A stretch of DNA of 64,000 nucleotides from Cunninghamella blakesleeana (Eukaryota > Mucoromycota > Mucoromycetes > Mucorales > Cunninghamellaceae): contig JAFCIZ010000006.1 in the NCBI GenBank assembly GCA_017871115.1, forward strand, positions 310,001 through 374,000, read 5' to 3'. The translations under genes and the position numbers were made by a program. Each line of letters opens with the position of its first letter. The stretch's first letter is position 1. Under the pieces are notes generated by a model, which saw only the letters and a list, made by a program, of their open reading frames with translations, was not told the DNA's origin and did no database searches. Of the stretch, positions 22,471 through 33,810 are shown piece after piece.

Positions 22471-24354
22471 ATGATACGTATATATTCATATCAATCTATA
22501 TCATGGAAAGGATCTATTTTTAAAAAGATTTATGTAAGGTCTTTTAGTTCGGAAAGTAATGGTCCTCTTAAACACAAGTTGCGCGCCATTCCTTTTACTC
22601 AACATATTAAAGCTGCAGAAACGGTAATAAAATAAAGTAATAGTAAACGATAAAAATAGTGTAGTAACATTTAAAAAAATTATCCGAAATTCAATAGTAA
22701 TAAATTATAATCTAGTTTTTTTTTAAATAACTACCTAGGTATTTGAAGATTTTCATGGCCATAATTTTTTTTCTGTACATATATCAAATACCAATACACC
22801 TGAGGAAATATTTTTACCATTTTGGGTGGTCTCAGCTACTGTTCAAACACGATTAAAACAAGCACAAGTGGTAATAATAAGAATGTTTATATATAATAAA
22901 GTTGCAAAAAGATTTAGTGCTTTATGAAGCTTATTATCAATATTATTTATTTATTATTTTTGTAAATGTATACAGGGACGTAGTATCATAAGACATAGGT
23001 ATAATGAAGCAACAAAACGTACAGAATCATATTGGGATACAGAATGGGCTTGGGTTTTCGATTCGCATACTTTTTCAAGGCAATATACACCAACCAACCA
23101 TCCTGAATTACAAATCTATGCATCACATAAATATCGACGTGGGCTTGTCAATGGAATTAGAAAAGGACAAGGATTGATGGATGCCCAGCAATTTGATAGT
23201 ACGTTATTTGATCGACCTATTTATCAGGATAATAACAATAATACGTACGATTCAATTCAACGAAAGCTGGATCCATACACCATTTATCCAACAACAGCTC
23301 TTCGTTTTGCTAAATCGTTTATTCGTACACATGAAGAAAAGTTAATAGATAATTTTTTATGTGATACGTATGGTGCCGATAAAACACGGTTAGTTGATTT
23401 TGAATTAACTATGGAAAATGTCATTGTATCACCTGTTTATTACCCTGCTTATGTTTATACGGTAAACTACCTTGGTCGGCATTTCAGAACGTTTATTAAT
23501 GGTCATGATTTATCGGTTGGTGGTATAAGAATATATAATTGGAAGAAGGTAGCTGTGGCTTCAGCGGTAGCTATGTCTGCTGTCATGACATTAAACGGTG
23601 GTATTGGTTATGGTGGCGCTTCTGGCTCATTTTGGGTAATTATATGTTTAAAAAAAAAAAAAGATGATGATGTTATTAAAAGCGAAAAATTGGAATCATT
23701 TACTTGTTGCTACTATTTTTATTTATTCCTATTATTTTTTGTGAATGTATAAACAAATTAGATTGGTGTAGTTTTACCTTCTTTAATGACATCTATTATA
23801 ACCATGTATTATCCATTGTTATCTTTAAGAGTACGTGATTTAATGCGACAGCGTGAAATAGAGAGTCAAGCGAAAGATAAAAAAATGTGGGATACAGATT
23901 GGACAGCCGCATATGATGCGTTCGAAAATGAACAACGATATCATGCTTGGAAAGAAGAAAAAGCTTATCAAAGTCAAACGGAATCAAATCATTATTATTC
24001 TTCTTCATCAACAACCGAATCATCTCAATTAAGTAAAGATCCTAAAGGATATTATTCTTTATTAGGTGTCTCTCCTTCTGCTTCGAAAGCCGATATACAG
24101 GGTGCTTTTCGTGGGTTAGCAATGAAACACCACCCTGATCGGTATACTGATCCGAAAGAAAAAGAAGAAGCAAAAAAGAAATTTCAAGTCATATCTAACG
24201 CATATAGTGTTTTACGTGATAGTAAGTTGTATATTTTTATTTATTTATTCTTTTCTTAAAAAAAGTTATATGCGTATTATAAGTTTACTCATTTATTATT
24301 ATTCATCCATTAGGTAAAAAACGAAAAATATATGATACTACGGGTAGAAGCTGA
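22471..24354 (+). CDS. Membrane J-domain protein with mitochondrial-type presequence
   Basis: Five exons (22471-22623, 22739-22870, 22976-23635, 23762-24221, 24314-24354) give 481 aa. The N-terminus (MIRIYSYQSISWKGSIFKKI then VRSFSS) is basic, hydroxylated and free of acids, like a mitochondrial targeting peptide. The middle 250 residues are unrecognised. Two hydrophobic spans follow (VAVASAVAMSAVMTL and IGVVLPSLMTSIITMYY). The J domain is at the C-terminus (about 400-470) with the Hsp70-stimulating HPD tripeptide in KHHPDRYTD. A J-domain after a membrane anchor suggests recruiting Hsp70 at an organelle membrane. The start was chosen as the ATG that gives the presequence. The function of the middle part is unknown. 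Confidence 0.8.
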
Positions 24355-25153
24355 AGAAAAGGAAAGTGAATTGCAGTTCTAATAGAATCTTTAGATAAAA
24401 ATGCTATATTTTATTGTTTTATTTAATATACTACCATATTTTTAATATAATAAAAGATAATAGTGTAAAAAAAGCAATAAATATAAAGGCTACTTTGTAA
24501 GATATATATTATTAGTTCTTTATAGAGTTTTGATTTTAAAAAAAAATTGATCATAGGGAAAATGGTAATGATCAGGACCCCAGTGTTAATTTAGACCTAG
24601 TATTGATTTTCATTTTTATATATACATATTTATATATATTTATTAAAATATATATTCATGATTTGCTTAAATTTCTTCATGCAAAAAAAATATATAATGA
24701 TAAAAAAAGGCTTCGGCGCAATTTGCGATGATAAAAAGTTATAGATAATTTATCTTTGATGTATCTTGTTCATAATGACAATTAAAAAAACAACGATATC
24801 GTAAAAATATCAATCAAATATAATAGAATTGTTTTAATTAATTATACTATATTCTTTGTAAATATTAAAAAAACTACACTATTTTATAAATGCTCATACA
24901 TGTATTAGCTTTTATACTTATTTTAAGATAGGAATTAGGTGCCATATTTGATCGTTGGAGAAAAACGATTTACGTTGGCCAATAAAATATTTAAACCCAA
25001 TTTATGGAAAATCGGGCACTTTGACCGATTTTAAATTTTTTAAAAACTCTAATTTTTTTTTTCAAACTCTCTTTTTTCTTTTTCTTTTCATTTTATTTTT
25101 ATTTTAAACATATATATACGTTTATATATATTACTGTTATTTTAAAATAAATC
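24355..25153. other. Intergenic, ERG24 promoter side
   Basis: AT-rich, 800 nt. A CCAAT box (24979-24983) is followed by a TATTTAAA-like stretch near 24990, about 165 nt before the ERG24 start, plausible core promoter signals. No canonical sterol regulatory element was noticed. Confidence 0.5.
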
Positions 25154-27021
25154 ATGGCTACTACAAAGAGCAAGTCATCTTCACCCTCTAGCCAATCCAA
25201 TCAAGAATTAAATCCAAAAACAACTCAATATGAATTTCTTGGACCTATTGGTAGTTTTGGATTTGTAACAGCTTTACCTATCTTAGTTCTCTTTTTTGCC
25301 ATCTGTTGTAATAAATCTGGTTATCCATCAAATTTACTTTTTGATGACTGGAAAACTTACTTTGATAGTTTATTAAAACCTGAATATTTAAAATCTCTAA
25401 TCCAACCTATTGATGTACTCGTTTATCTTGGATTTGTTTCACTCCAAGCTATTCTTTATATTGCATTACCTGCCGATCTTTATCCTGGTACTTTATTAAG
25501 GAATGGTGATCGTCTTAAATACAGAATTAATGGTAATATATATATATATATATTAGTAGATAAAATTTCCTTTATTTATTGATGATAATATAACTAAAAA
25601 ATAATATAATGGTTTATTGTGTATATTAGGTTTTACTGCATATCATGCTACTCTCTTTTTTATTCTCTATTTTTTGAAGGATTATGGATTGCAACCATTA
25701 TTATTTGTTTACGACCATTGGACTGGTCTTACTATTTCTTCTATTTTATTTAGTTACGCCATTTCATTATTTGTTTATATTAAAAGTTTTACTCCCGGTG
25801 CACTTTTAGCTCTTGGTGGTAATTCTGGTAATCACCTTTATGATGTAAGTTGAAGTTTTTTTTTAAAAAAATTGTGAATATGTGTATGTGTGCATGGATG
25901 TAATAATAACTATATATATATATAACCTAGTATGTGATTGGTCGTGAATTAAACCCTCGTATTGGTGATTTTGATATTAAATTCTTTACTGAATTACGTC
26001 CTGGTATAATTGGTTGGCAAGTTCTTAATCTTTGTTTCGCTGCTAAACAATATGTAGACCTTGGTTATGTTACAAACTCAATGATTCTTGTACAATCTTT
26101 CCAAGCATGGTATATTGTAGATTCATTTTGGAATGAAGAATGTGTTTTGACAACCATGGATATTACTTCAGGTAAAAATAAACAATATAAATAAATCATT
26201 AATCTATTTATACAGAATAAAAAGTAAATAAATATAATACTGCGTATATATATATATATATATATATTAATGTCTTGTTGTTATTATTGCTTTAATAAAA
26301 TATGCGTAGATGGTTTCGGATTTATGCTTGCATTTGGTCTTTATTCATGGTTACCTATGAATTACACTCTTCAAGCAAGATACTTAGTAGACTTTCCTCG
26401 TGACCTTAGTTGGTTAGAAATTGCTTTCATTGTTGGTCTTAACTTTATTGGTTATTACATCTTCCGAAGTGCAAATAGCCAAAAGAACGAATTTAGAAGC
26501 AATCCTAACAGTCCTAATGTTAAAGGTAAAAAAATATATAAGAAAATAATAATCATAAATTGAATAAGGGTATTTTCTAAGAGAAAAGTGAAAGTGTCAA
26601 CTGGTATTAATGTATTGTAACTTTTATTCTTCTTTTTTTCCAATAGACCTTAAATACATAACAACCAAAACTGGATCTAAATTAATCACAAGTAGTTGGT
26701 GGGGACTTTCTCGCCATATTAATTATCTTGGAGATTGGTTAATGTCATTATCTTGGTCTCTTCCTTGCGGTTTTGGTTCAGTGGTGCCATATTTCTATCC
26801 CATTTATTTTGCTATATTATTACTTCATCGTGAACGTCGGGATGATCATAAATGCAGAACAAAATATGGTGAAGATTGGGAACGTTATTGTAAAACTGTC
26901 AAATATAGAATCATTCCTGGTAATCTTTTGAAAAGAGTTTTTATTATGTAGTGTTGATTCATCTACCCTTTTTACTAACTTTTATTTTTTTATTTTTTTT
27001 ATATATATAGGAATTTATTAA
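25154..27021 (+). CDS. ERG24: Delta(14)-sterol reductase
   Basis: Reduces the C14-C15 double bond after lanosterol demethylation in ergosterol synthesis, in the ER membrane with NADPH. Six exons (25154-25532, 25630-25844, 25931-26171, 26310-26525, 26647-26919, 27011-27021) give 444 aa, typical for Erg24. Several membrane spans are visible. Family motifs are [24 protein letters not shown], the LGDW segment and a C-terminal [21 protein letters not shown]. The final 11-nt exon gives the family-like ending IIPGIY; without splicing the ORF would run on to TAG at 26949-26951 with a different tail. ERG4 and the lamin B receptor are relatives; the fungal setting and length favour ERG24. Confidence 0.9.
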
Positions 27022-27846
27022 TATGAATCAGCCTTAATTTATATATATATATATATATTTACATTTATTTTAGTTAATATGTTACTCTATTATTGTTTTT
27101 TTAATAAAATTATTAGCACAGCATGAATTCTTTTTAAAAACTTAGTTTTACCATTTGTCTACCCTTTTTTAATAAAATGATATTTTACATTTGTACTAGT
27201 TGAAAGATGGCGCTTTTTTTATTTAAATAAAATAAAATATCCAATGATTGCTGGTGTATAATATATATGTATATATATATCTGGGCGAAAATATTACCCC
27301 ATAAAATAATAAATTAAGATAAACATTTTAATCACTTTGAATAAAATCCAATTGGCTTGAGCTAATAAACCAATAAAGTAATTATTTGTTCCATGTAAGC
27401 TAATTTTTAAAGGGTGATTTTGGAAATCGATTTGCTTATTTAATTAATAGCTTTTTATTTTATGCTTTGATGGATATTTATTATTCATTATTTACTATTT
27501 ACTATTTTTTTTTTTAAAAAAAAGAATATATCTAGATGCAAAGTATAAGGAAATAAAAGGAATGGTTGATTTATCAAGCATGAAAAAAAAGGGCAATATT
27601 GGGCGATTTTTACCTGGAAGGGGGAAAAAGAATTAAAAAAGAGGAGGAGAGGAGGGGAAAAAATTAAAAAGCGGAGGTTAAATTATTTGGCAACATAAGT
27701 TTTATAACAATTATATTTTTTATCCTTTTCCTTTTTCTTTCGTCTTCTTCCCCTTTTTTATTCTTTACTATTTATTTTTTCTTTTCTTAAATATATTTTC
27801 ACAACAATATTTATATATTTATCATTATATACAATTGCAATAAAGA
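27022..27846. other. Intergenic, 825 nt
   Basis: AT-rich. A purine-rich stretch at about 27600-27660 and a strong pyrimidine tract at about 27720-27790 precede the next start codon. No ORF or repeat was recognised. Confidence 0.55.
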
Positions 27847-30577
27847 ATGCAATGGCGGATCCTCACATTATTACTTTCTGGTATAAGTGTCATTTATCTT
27901 GCCAGTTTACTTCAAGACTCACCTTATCCACACCCAGCTAAAATGCAGATATACGATACTACATTTGTAAGATCTACTCCTGATGCTTCCATTTTATCTA
28001 TTCAAGAAGATTATGTTTACCAGTCTATGATTTATTTCGGTCCTTCCCGTCGTGATCAAGTAAGCGTTGGTAGTAGTGAAATGAAAGCTGGTCTTTTTGG
28101 TAATATATAAATATATTTATATATGTATATAACATTATTATATATTTAACCAATAATAGCTTTACTAATACCCAAACTATATATATATTATTACTATTAT
28201 TATTATTTAGGTAAAATTAGACAAATAAAAAAACCTATTCAATCTTTGTTTAAAAACGAAACTATTAAAGATCCAGAGGATGGTAATAATATTATATTTA
28301 AAAAACAAAAATAAATATGAATGATACTAGTATGCATATATTTATCTATAAATGGATATATATATGGATTACATATGCTTATTTATATACAATAGAGTGG
28401 AAACAAACTTTTGAACATACTTTAAGAGGACATATAACAAAAGTATCAGGGCCGCCCAATACAAAAGAGTCACCACTGCAATTTGCTGTTCTATATTATA
28501 TTGTTGAAAATGAATCACCTTGCTATTTTATTCGCGTATATTATATATCCAATGAACTTAATTTTGAATATAAAGACTTAGTACTACCTGGAACTACTTG
28601 GATAAAATCTTTTACTCTAGAAGCTGATTCAATATTAATTTCTAGGTACTTGTCAATATTATTTGAAATGTAAAAATATGTGTATGTTGGGAATAAATAA
28701 ACAAATAATTAACTACTTGCTATTTTTGCTGTTATTTTATTTTTTAAACAGAGACCCAGACTTTTATCAATACCGTATACTTAAACTACCAGACGATTTA
28801 ACAAAGGCTCCTCATTCAGGAAAATCTCAGGATATTATTCTTGCAGCTAGTGAGCATGGCCATTATATTCCACGTAAATTATATATATATGATAATCAAC
28901 TTTGAATTTAATTTAAATATATTTATTTTTTATTGTCTTATTATTTTTGTTTTCTATAGCACTAGATTTTTCAGCGACAATTGAAAATCACGAAAATGCT
29001 CTTGCAAAATTATATTCACCTATGTAAGTTCAGTACATATATATATATATATATATAAGAGTTAGATTATAAAAAGAGTAAGGGGCATGATGGGGGGTAT
29101 GAAAAATAAATAATAAAAAGCAATGATAATATTAATAATGTTATATATTTTTAATTATTATCATAGATCAAACACCTATAGAGTCCTTTCTTTTGATTAT
29201 TATAAAACAATCTCAAACTTTCACGTTAATGTCATTTTGGCAGATAATGCAAGCACGGTTACACAGTTATCGGAGTTACGAGGAATACCGCCCAAATCAA
29301 CTTGGCAGTTTCGTTCTAGTGACTTTTTGGTAATAATTAAAACTGAAATATATATATATATATATATTATTTTATATTAATCATATATAGTTATATATAA
29401 TTACTATTATATTAGAACTTTACATTAAATAATGATAATATTTTTGAACAAAGTGAAAATTTGGATTTTTCAAGACTTCAAGAAAACTATTTACGAATGC
29501 CAACAATAGGTTTTAGTAAGTGATCTTCACTTTTTTTGTTACAAATATCAAATATTAAATATTGAATAATAAATCATATAATACTTTATATATATTAAAT
29601 ATAGCACGATCTGAAAAATCAAAAACACTAGTTTTTCCAATTTCAAGAAATCAGTTTATGACATGGGATTATATTGATCGTGTTGACTTATTAAAACCTT
29701 TAGACAAGCTTTTATATAGAAATCCAGAAGGTGTTGTACTTCAAGAATTTTACTACGGCAATTATAAAAAAAAAGATGACTTTGATACATATAACGGTGA
29801 TATATCTGGTCTACAAATCAATCATGAAGGAAATTTATTGGCTGTTTGGACAAAAAAGAATTATATTTATATTTATAAACGTGGTACAGGGGATGATCAT
29901 GTATTACAGACCAATAATAAAAATATTAAAAACAAAGAACACTATGCATTACAAAATAATAAAAATGAAAATGAATCAACCTCAACATCGTCATCAGTAT
30001 TACCAATCAAATCTTTATCGCTGGTCGATCAACTAGATATCTTTCTTGGTATACGTCCACCTCCATCTAATATCAATTCTCAAGTGCATTTTAGCCATCA
30101 TCCTGATTTGCCTGATAAATGGACTTTGCGTATGGTGATTACTTTGAATGATGACATACCAGATGGCGTTGTAAGCTGGAAAAGAGCAAAATGAAAGAAA
30201 AAAAATAAATCACATTAAAAAAAATATATGCTAATTTTTAACTTTTTTTTTAATAGTATATTAATACGGCTAATTTTGTAAACGCAACAACAAGTCCTCA
30301 CGATCATTTTGGCAATAACTACATATGTAAGATGACATATATATATTCCACATTTCGTTCAATATTATTAAGTTATACATTTTCTTTATATTTATATTTT
30401 TTAGTTGTAGCTTTGACATCAGGAGCTGTTCATTCTTATTTAGTAGATTCTGTAGAAACTCCTGAAACTGTTGGATTAATTAGTTTTATTACTGGCCAAT
30501 GGGATATGTTAGTTGCCATGTGTGTAATTATTGCTGTTTTTGTTGTAAATGAATTCCAATATTATAGTAGTATATAA
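27847..30577 (+). CDS. Unrecognised membrane-anchored protein, propeller-like
   Basis: Ten exons join in frame: 27847-28099, 28211-28282, 28396-28645, 28752-28873, 28960-29023, 29167-29329, 29416-29515, 29605-30170, 30257-30326, 30405-30577, for 610 aa. I do not recognise the family. The N-terminus (MQWRILTLLLSGISVIYLAS) looks like a signal anchor or signal peptide. A single hydrophobic span (MLVAMCVIIAVFVVNEF) lies near the C-terminus, leaving a tail of about ten residues. Between them are WD-like stretches such as DISGLQINHEGNLLAVW...YIYIYKRG and YIFVALTSGAVHSYLVD, suggesting a lumenal or extracytoplasmic beta-propeller. An Asn/Ser-rich loop lies in exon 8. It is a tandem neighbour of ERG24. 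A role in the secretory pathway is only an inference from topology. Confidence 0.75.
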
Positions 30578-31015
30578 AAAATGAATATTTTTTAATAATA
30601 ATAAATAATAAAATGATCGTGAAAAAAAACTCCATTGGATATTTTATTATATTTTATTATATATCAAACATTGATTTCGAACAATAATATTTTTAAAATT
30701 GAGTGTAAGCGTGCGTGTATGTTTGTGTGTGTATTTTTATAGTAAAGCGTGACATGTAGATTGCATAAAAAAAGTGATAATAAAGGAAAATAAAAAACAT
30801 AGTAAGTATAGTAATTTTTTTAGGAAAAAAAATGAGGAAAAATAAAAAAGATTAATTATTAAAAAAAAAAGAGTTCTAGAGGATAGAAGATATATAAAAA
30901 AAGTTATTAAAAAAAAGGAAAAGAAAAAAAAAAATATAGTAAAAGTAATATAATAATAATAATACGTATAGAATTAATTTTTTTTAAAAAAAGATACAAT
31001 CGATCGACTAGTTAT
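30578..31015. other. Convergent 3' region
   Basis: 438 nt of A-rich sequence between two converging genes, with long A and T runs. Nothing else was seen. Confidence 0.6.
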
Positions 31016-31615
31016 TTAATTACAAATACCACATGTAAAGGCAGATTTAAACTTTTTCCAACGAGAGGATGATTTTTTATCAAATTGTTCCTGTTGCGTC
31101 GTATCCTTTAATTGTTGACTTTGTTGAACAGTAGTAGGTTGACCGTTTAATGGTTGTGTTGGCTGAGTTTGTTTTTGCTGTTGAATTTGCTGTTGTTGTT
31201 GTTGTTGTTGTTTATCTATTATTTTTTTATTTACTGCAGGTTGACCATTTGAATGACGATGGTTAGATTTTTTAGGTAAAGTCTATAAAAATAATAAAAA
31301 GCCGATAAATTATGTAAAAAATCATTATAAAATTGTATGTAAATAATAATAACAATATTAGCAATAATATATCATTTATTGTATTACCTCCCATCCCTTT
31401 CCATTATTGAGTAAACACCAATCATATAAACCATCATCCGTCTCACCAATATTTTTAATTGCTTTCGAAAATAATTCTCTTAAAAAGTCATAATCAGGAG
31501 TTTCTTCAAATCCAAGTTTTCTTACATATTGTAAATAAATACCAAATTCCTCTATCAGAAATAAATTAACATAGTAAAAAAAAAAAAGATTAATATTTAT
31601 TTTAATAATATAAAC

Positions 31616-31652
<37 letters not shown>

Positions 31653-33003
31653 TATTTTATTTTATTTTACCTGGATAACCTTGACATAAATCTTTAATAG
31701 CAGTAGTTTGTTTCTTTTCACCAATCTTTTCATATTTTTGTTTGTTAGTTGCAGCTTTTAAACCTTGCCAAGGTAAGGAGCCTCTTAGAAAGTACATGAA
31801 CACGTGTCCTAATGCTTCCAAATCATCACGTCTTGATTGTTCTAAAAATAATAATTCAATAATTTAAGGAAACATTGCTATTATTATTAGTACAATATTA
31901 TGACATGAGCGAATGTTATTATTACTATTATCATTATTATAAAAAAATCTTTATATTGTTGATTATTAGTGTTATTGCTATTATTTACCTCTTCCTAAAT
32001 GAGTATTTATACTCATATAACGAGCGGTACCAGATAAGCTTTTTCTTTCACGATAAGGAATATGTTGTTTAGTTTTTGGATCACGATATAATTTAGCCAT
32101 ACCAAAATCGACCATATAAATGTTATTTGCTGATTTAGTACCAGGTTTGCCAGTAAGGAAATTATCAGGTTTAATATCACGATAAATCAAATTCTTTTCA
32201 TGAATAGACTGAACCCGAGTAATCTAAATAAAAAATTAAAATATGATTAAAAATTAGTAAAAAAATTAGTATAATAAATAAACAAATAAACAAATAAATG
32301 TTATATAAATATATACATATACTATTTAGTCGATTTTTTAATAATAGTAATAAATAATGATTTATATTATTATTATTATTACCATTTGCTTAGCAAGCAT
32401 TGCTACTGTTTTAGTAGAAAATTTTCTTCCGCAAATATCAAACATATCTTCTAAACTTGGGCCTAATAAGTCAATAACTAAAATATTATGAAGTCCTTCT
32501 TGGCCAAAATAATAAGCACTAGGAATACCAGTAGTACCCGCCATGATTTTATAAGTTCTATATTCATCTCTCAATTGTGGTGCATCACTTTTTCTTGGTT
32601 CAAATTTTATAGCTATTTGTTGATTGTTTAATAAGTTAGTGCCTATTAAAATAAAATAAAAAAGTAAATTATACATATTTAGTATATAAAAAAAAAGTGA
32701 AACCTATGCATTATATAAACATTATTTAATATCTGTCTATTTATTTTTTATTTTACCTTCATAAATAATACCGAAGCTACCTATATTAATTAGAGCAAGA
32801 GAAAGAAAAAGTGAGAAGAGAGAAAGAAAAAGTGAGCAAAATGTATAAAGTGAAAGATGACTTTATTAAAGTGAAAAAATGTATTTCATTATAATTATGA
32901 CCCGGATACTATACATACCTTCACCTATCTTTTTCCCTACTCTATAGTGCACACCAACTACATTATGAGAAGAGGTAATATTGGTTGGTTGATTTGTTGC
33001 CAT
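31016..33003 (-). CDS. Casein kinase I family protein kinase
   Basis: Serine/threonine kinase of the CK1 family, probably the membrane-linked Yck/CK1-gamma type. Seven exons (33003-32919, 32780-32757, 32642-32383, 32223-31989, 31841-31671, 31551-31388, 31282-31016) give 401 aa. Glycine loop GEGSFG near 28-33, Lys in IAIKFEPR, catalytic [19 protein letters not shown], and the CK1 hallmark [20 protein letters not shown] in place of APE. A Gln-rich linker (QQQQQQQ, TTG repeats on the plus strand) follows residue 330, then [17 protein letters not shown]. The terminal Cys pair near a basic patch could be lipidated, like the C-terminal CC of yeast Yck1/2; this is inferred. The second exon is only 24 nt. 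Confidence 0.93.
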
Positions 33004-33810
33004 ATTTTACCGGAAATAATAAATGAGTGATATCTTTTTATTGTTTTAATGGAATATTGCTGATAATAAACTTTAAAATATTCTATTTTTTTTTTTTTGA
33101 ATGGTTATTATATATATTTTAAAAAAAGTAATTATTTTTTTTAAAAAATGATAGTAATAAATAAGGAATAAGAAAAAGGGTAAGGAGAGAGCGAGAGAGC
33201 GAGAGAGCGAAAGAGAGAGTGAAAAAAAAAAAGAGCAAGTTGCTACTAGTGTTTTAAAGAGGTATTTTTTTTTAAAAAAAAAGAGAAAGAGAGAAAGAAA
33301 AAAAGAAATTGAACTTAAAAATAAAATTTGAGTAAAATAAAAGAGGAGATTAAATTTTTTTTTTCTTTCTAATTTTTAAAAAACGATTTTCATGGTTGGG
33401 AGATGACATGATGGAAAAGAATAAACATAAATCCTTTTCATATCGTAGTTATTATTATTAGTAGTAGTAGTAATATTTATAAAATAAGTAATTATTATTA
33501 TTATTATTATTATTAGAATTTGGAAACTTATTAAAAAAATTAGCGGAAATAATACTAAGAATAATGATTTATTTATTTATTTATTGTATATATATTTATA
33601 TAAAAAGCATATCCCTTTTTTCATCTCCTCTTCTCCCTTATTTAGAACAATGAAAAAAATAAATAATTATTCAAATAATGCTATTAAACTATTCATTATT
33701 TTTTCATTAATATCATCATCGACTTCTTCATTATATGATTGAATAAATTGATTTAATAAAACTTCTAATTGTCCATAGTGTTCTTCATTATATTTTGAGT
33801 AAATTGTATT
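33004..33810. other. Intergenic with purine repeats
   Basis: Promoter side of the CK1 gene. It is rich in simple repeats: GAGAGAGC units at about 33186-33215, AGAAAGAG at 33285-33305, ATT repeats at about 33447-33515. No ORF was seen. Confidence 0.6.
33186..33220 (+). repeat. Short tandem repeat of GAGAGAGC
   Basis: About four imperfect 8-nt copies, GAGAGAGC then GAAAGAGA, upstream of the casein kinase gene on its promoter side. Confidence 0.7.
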
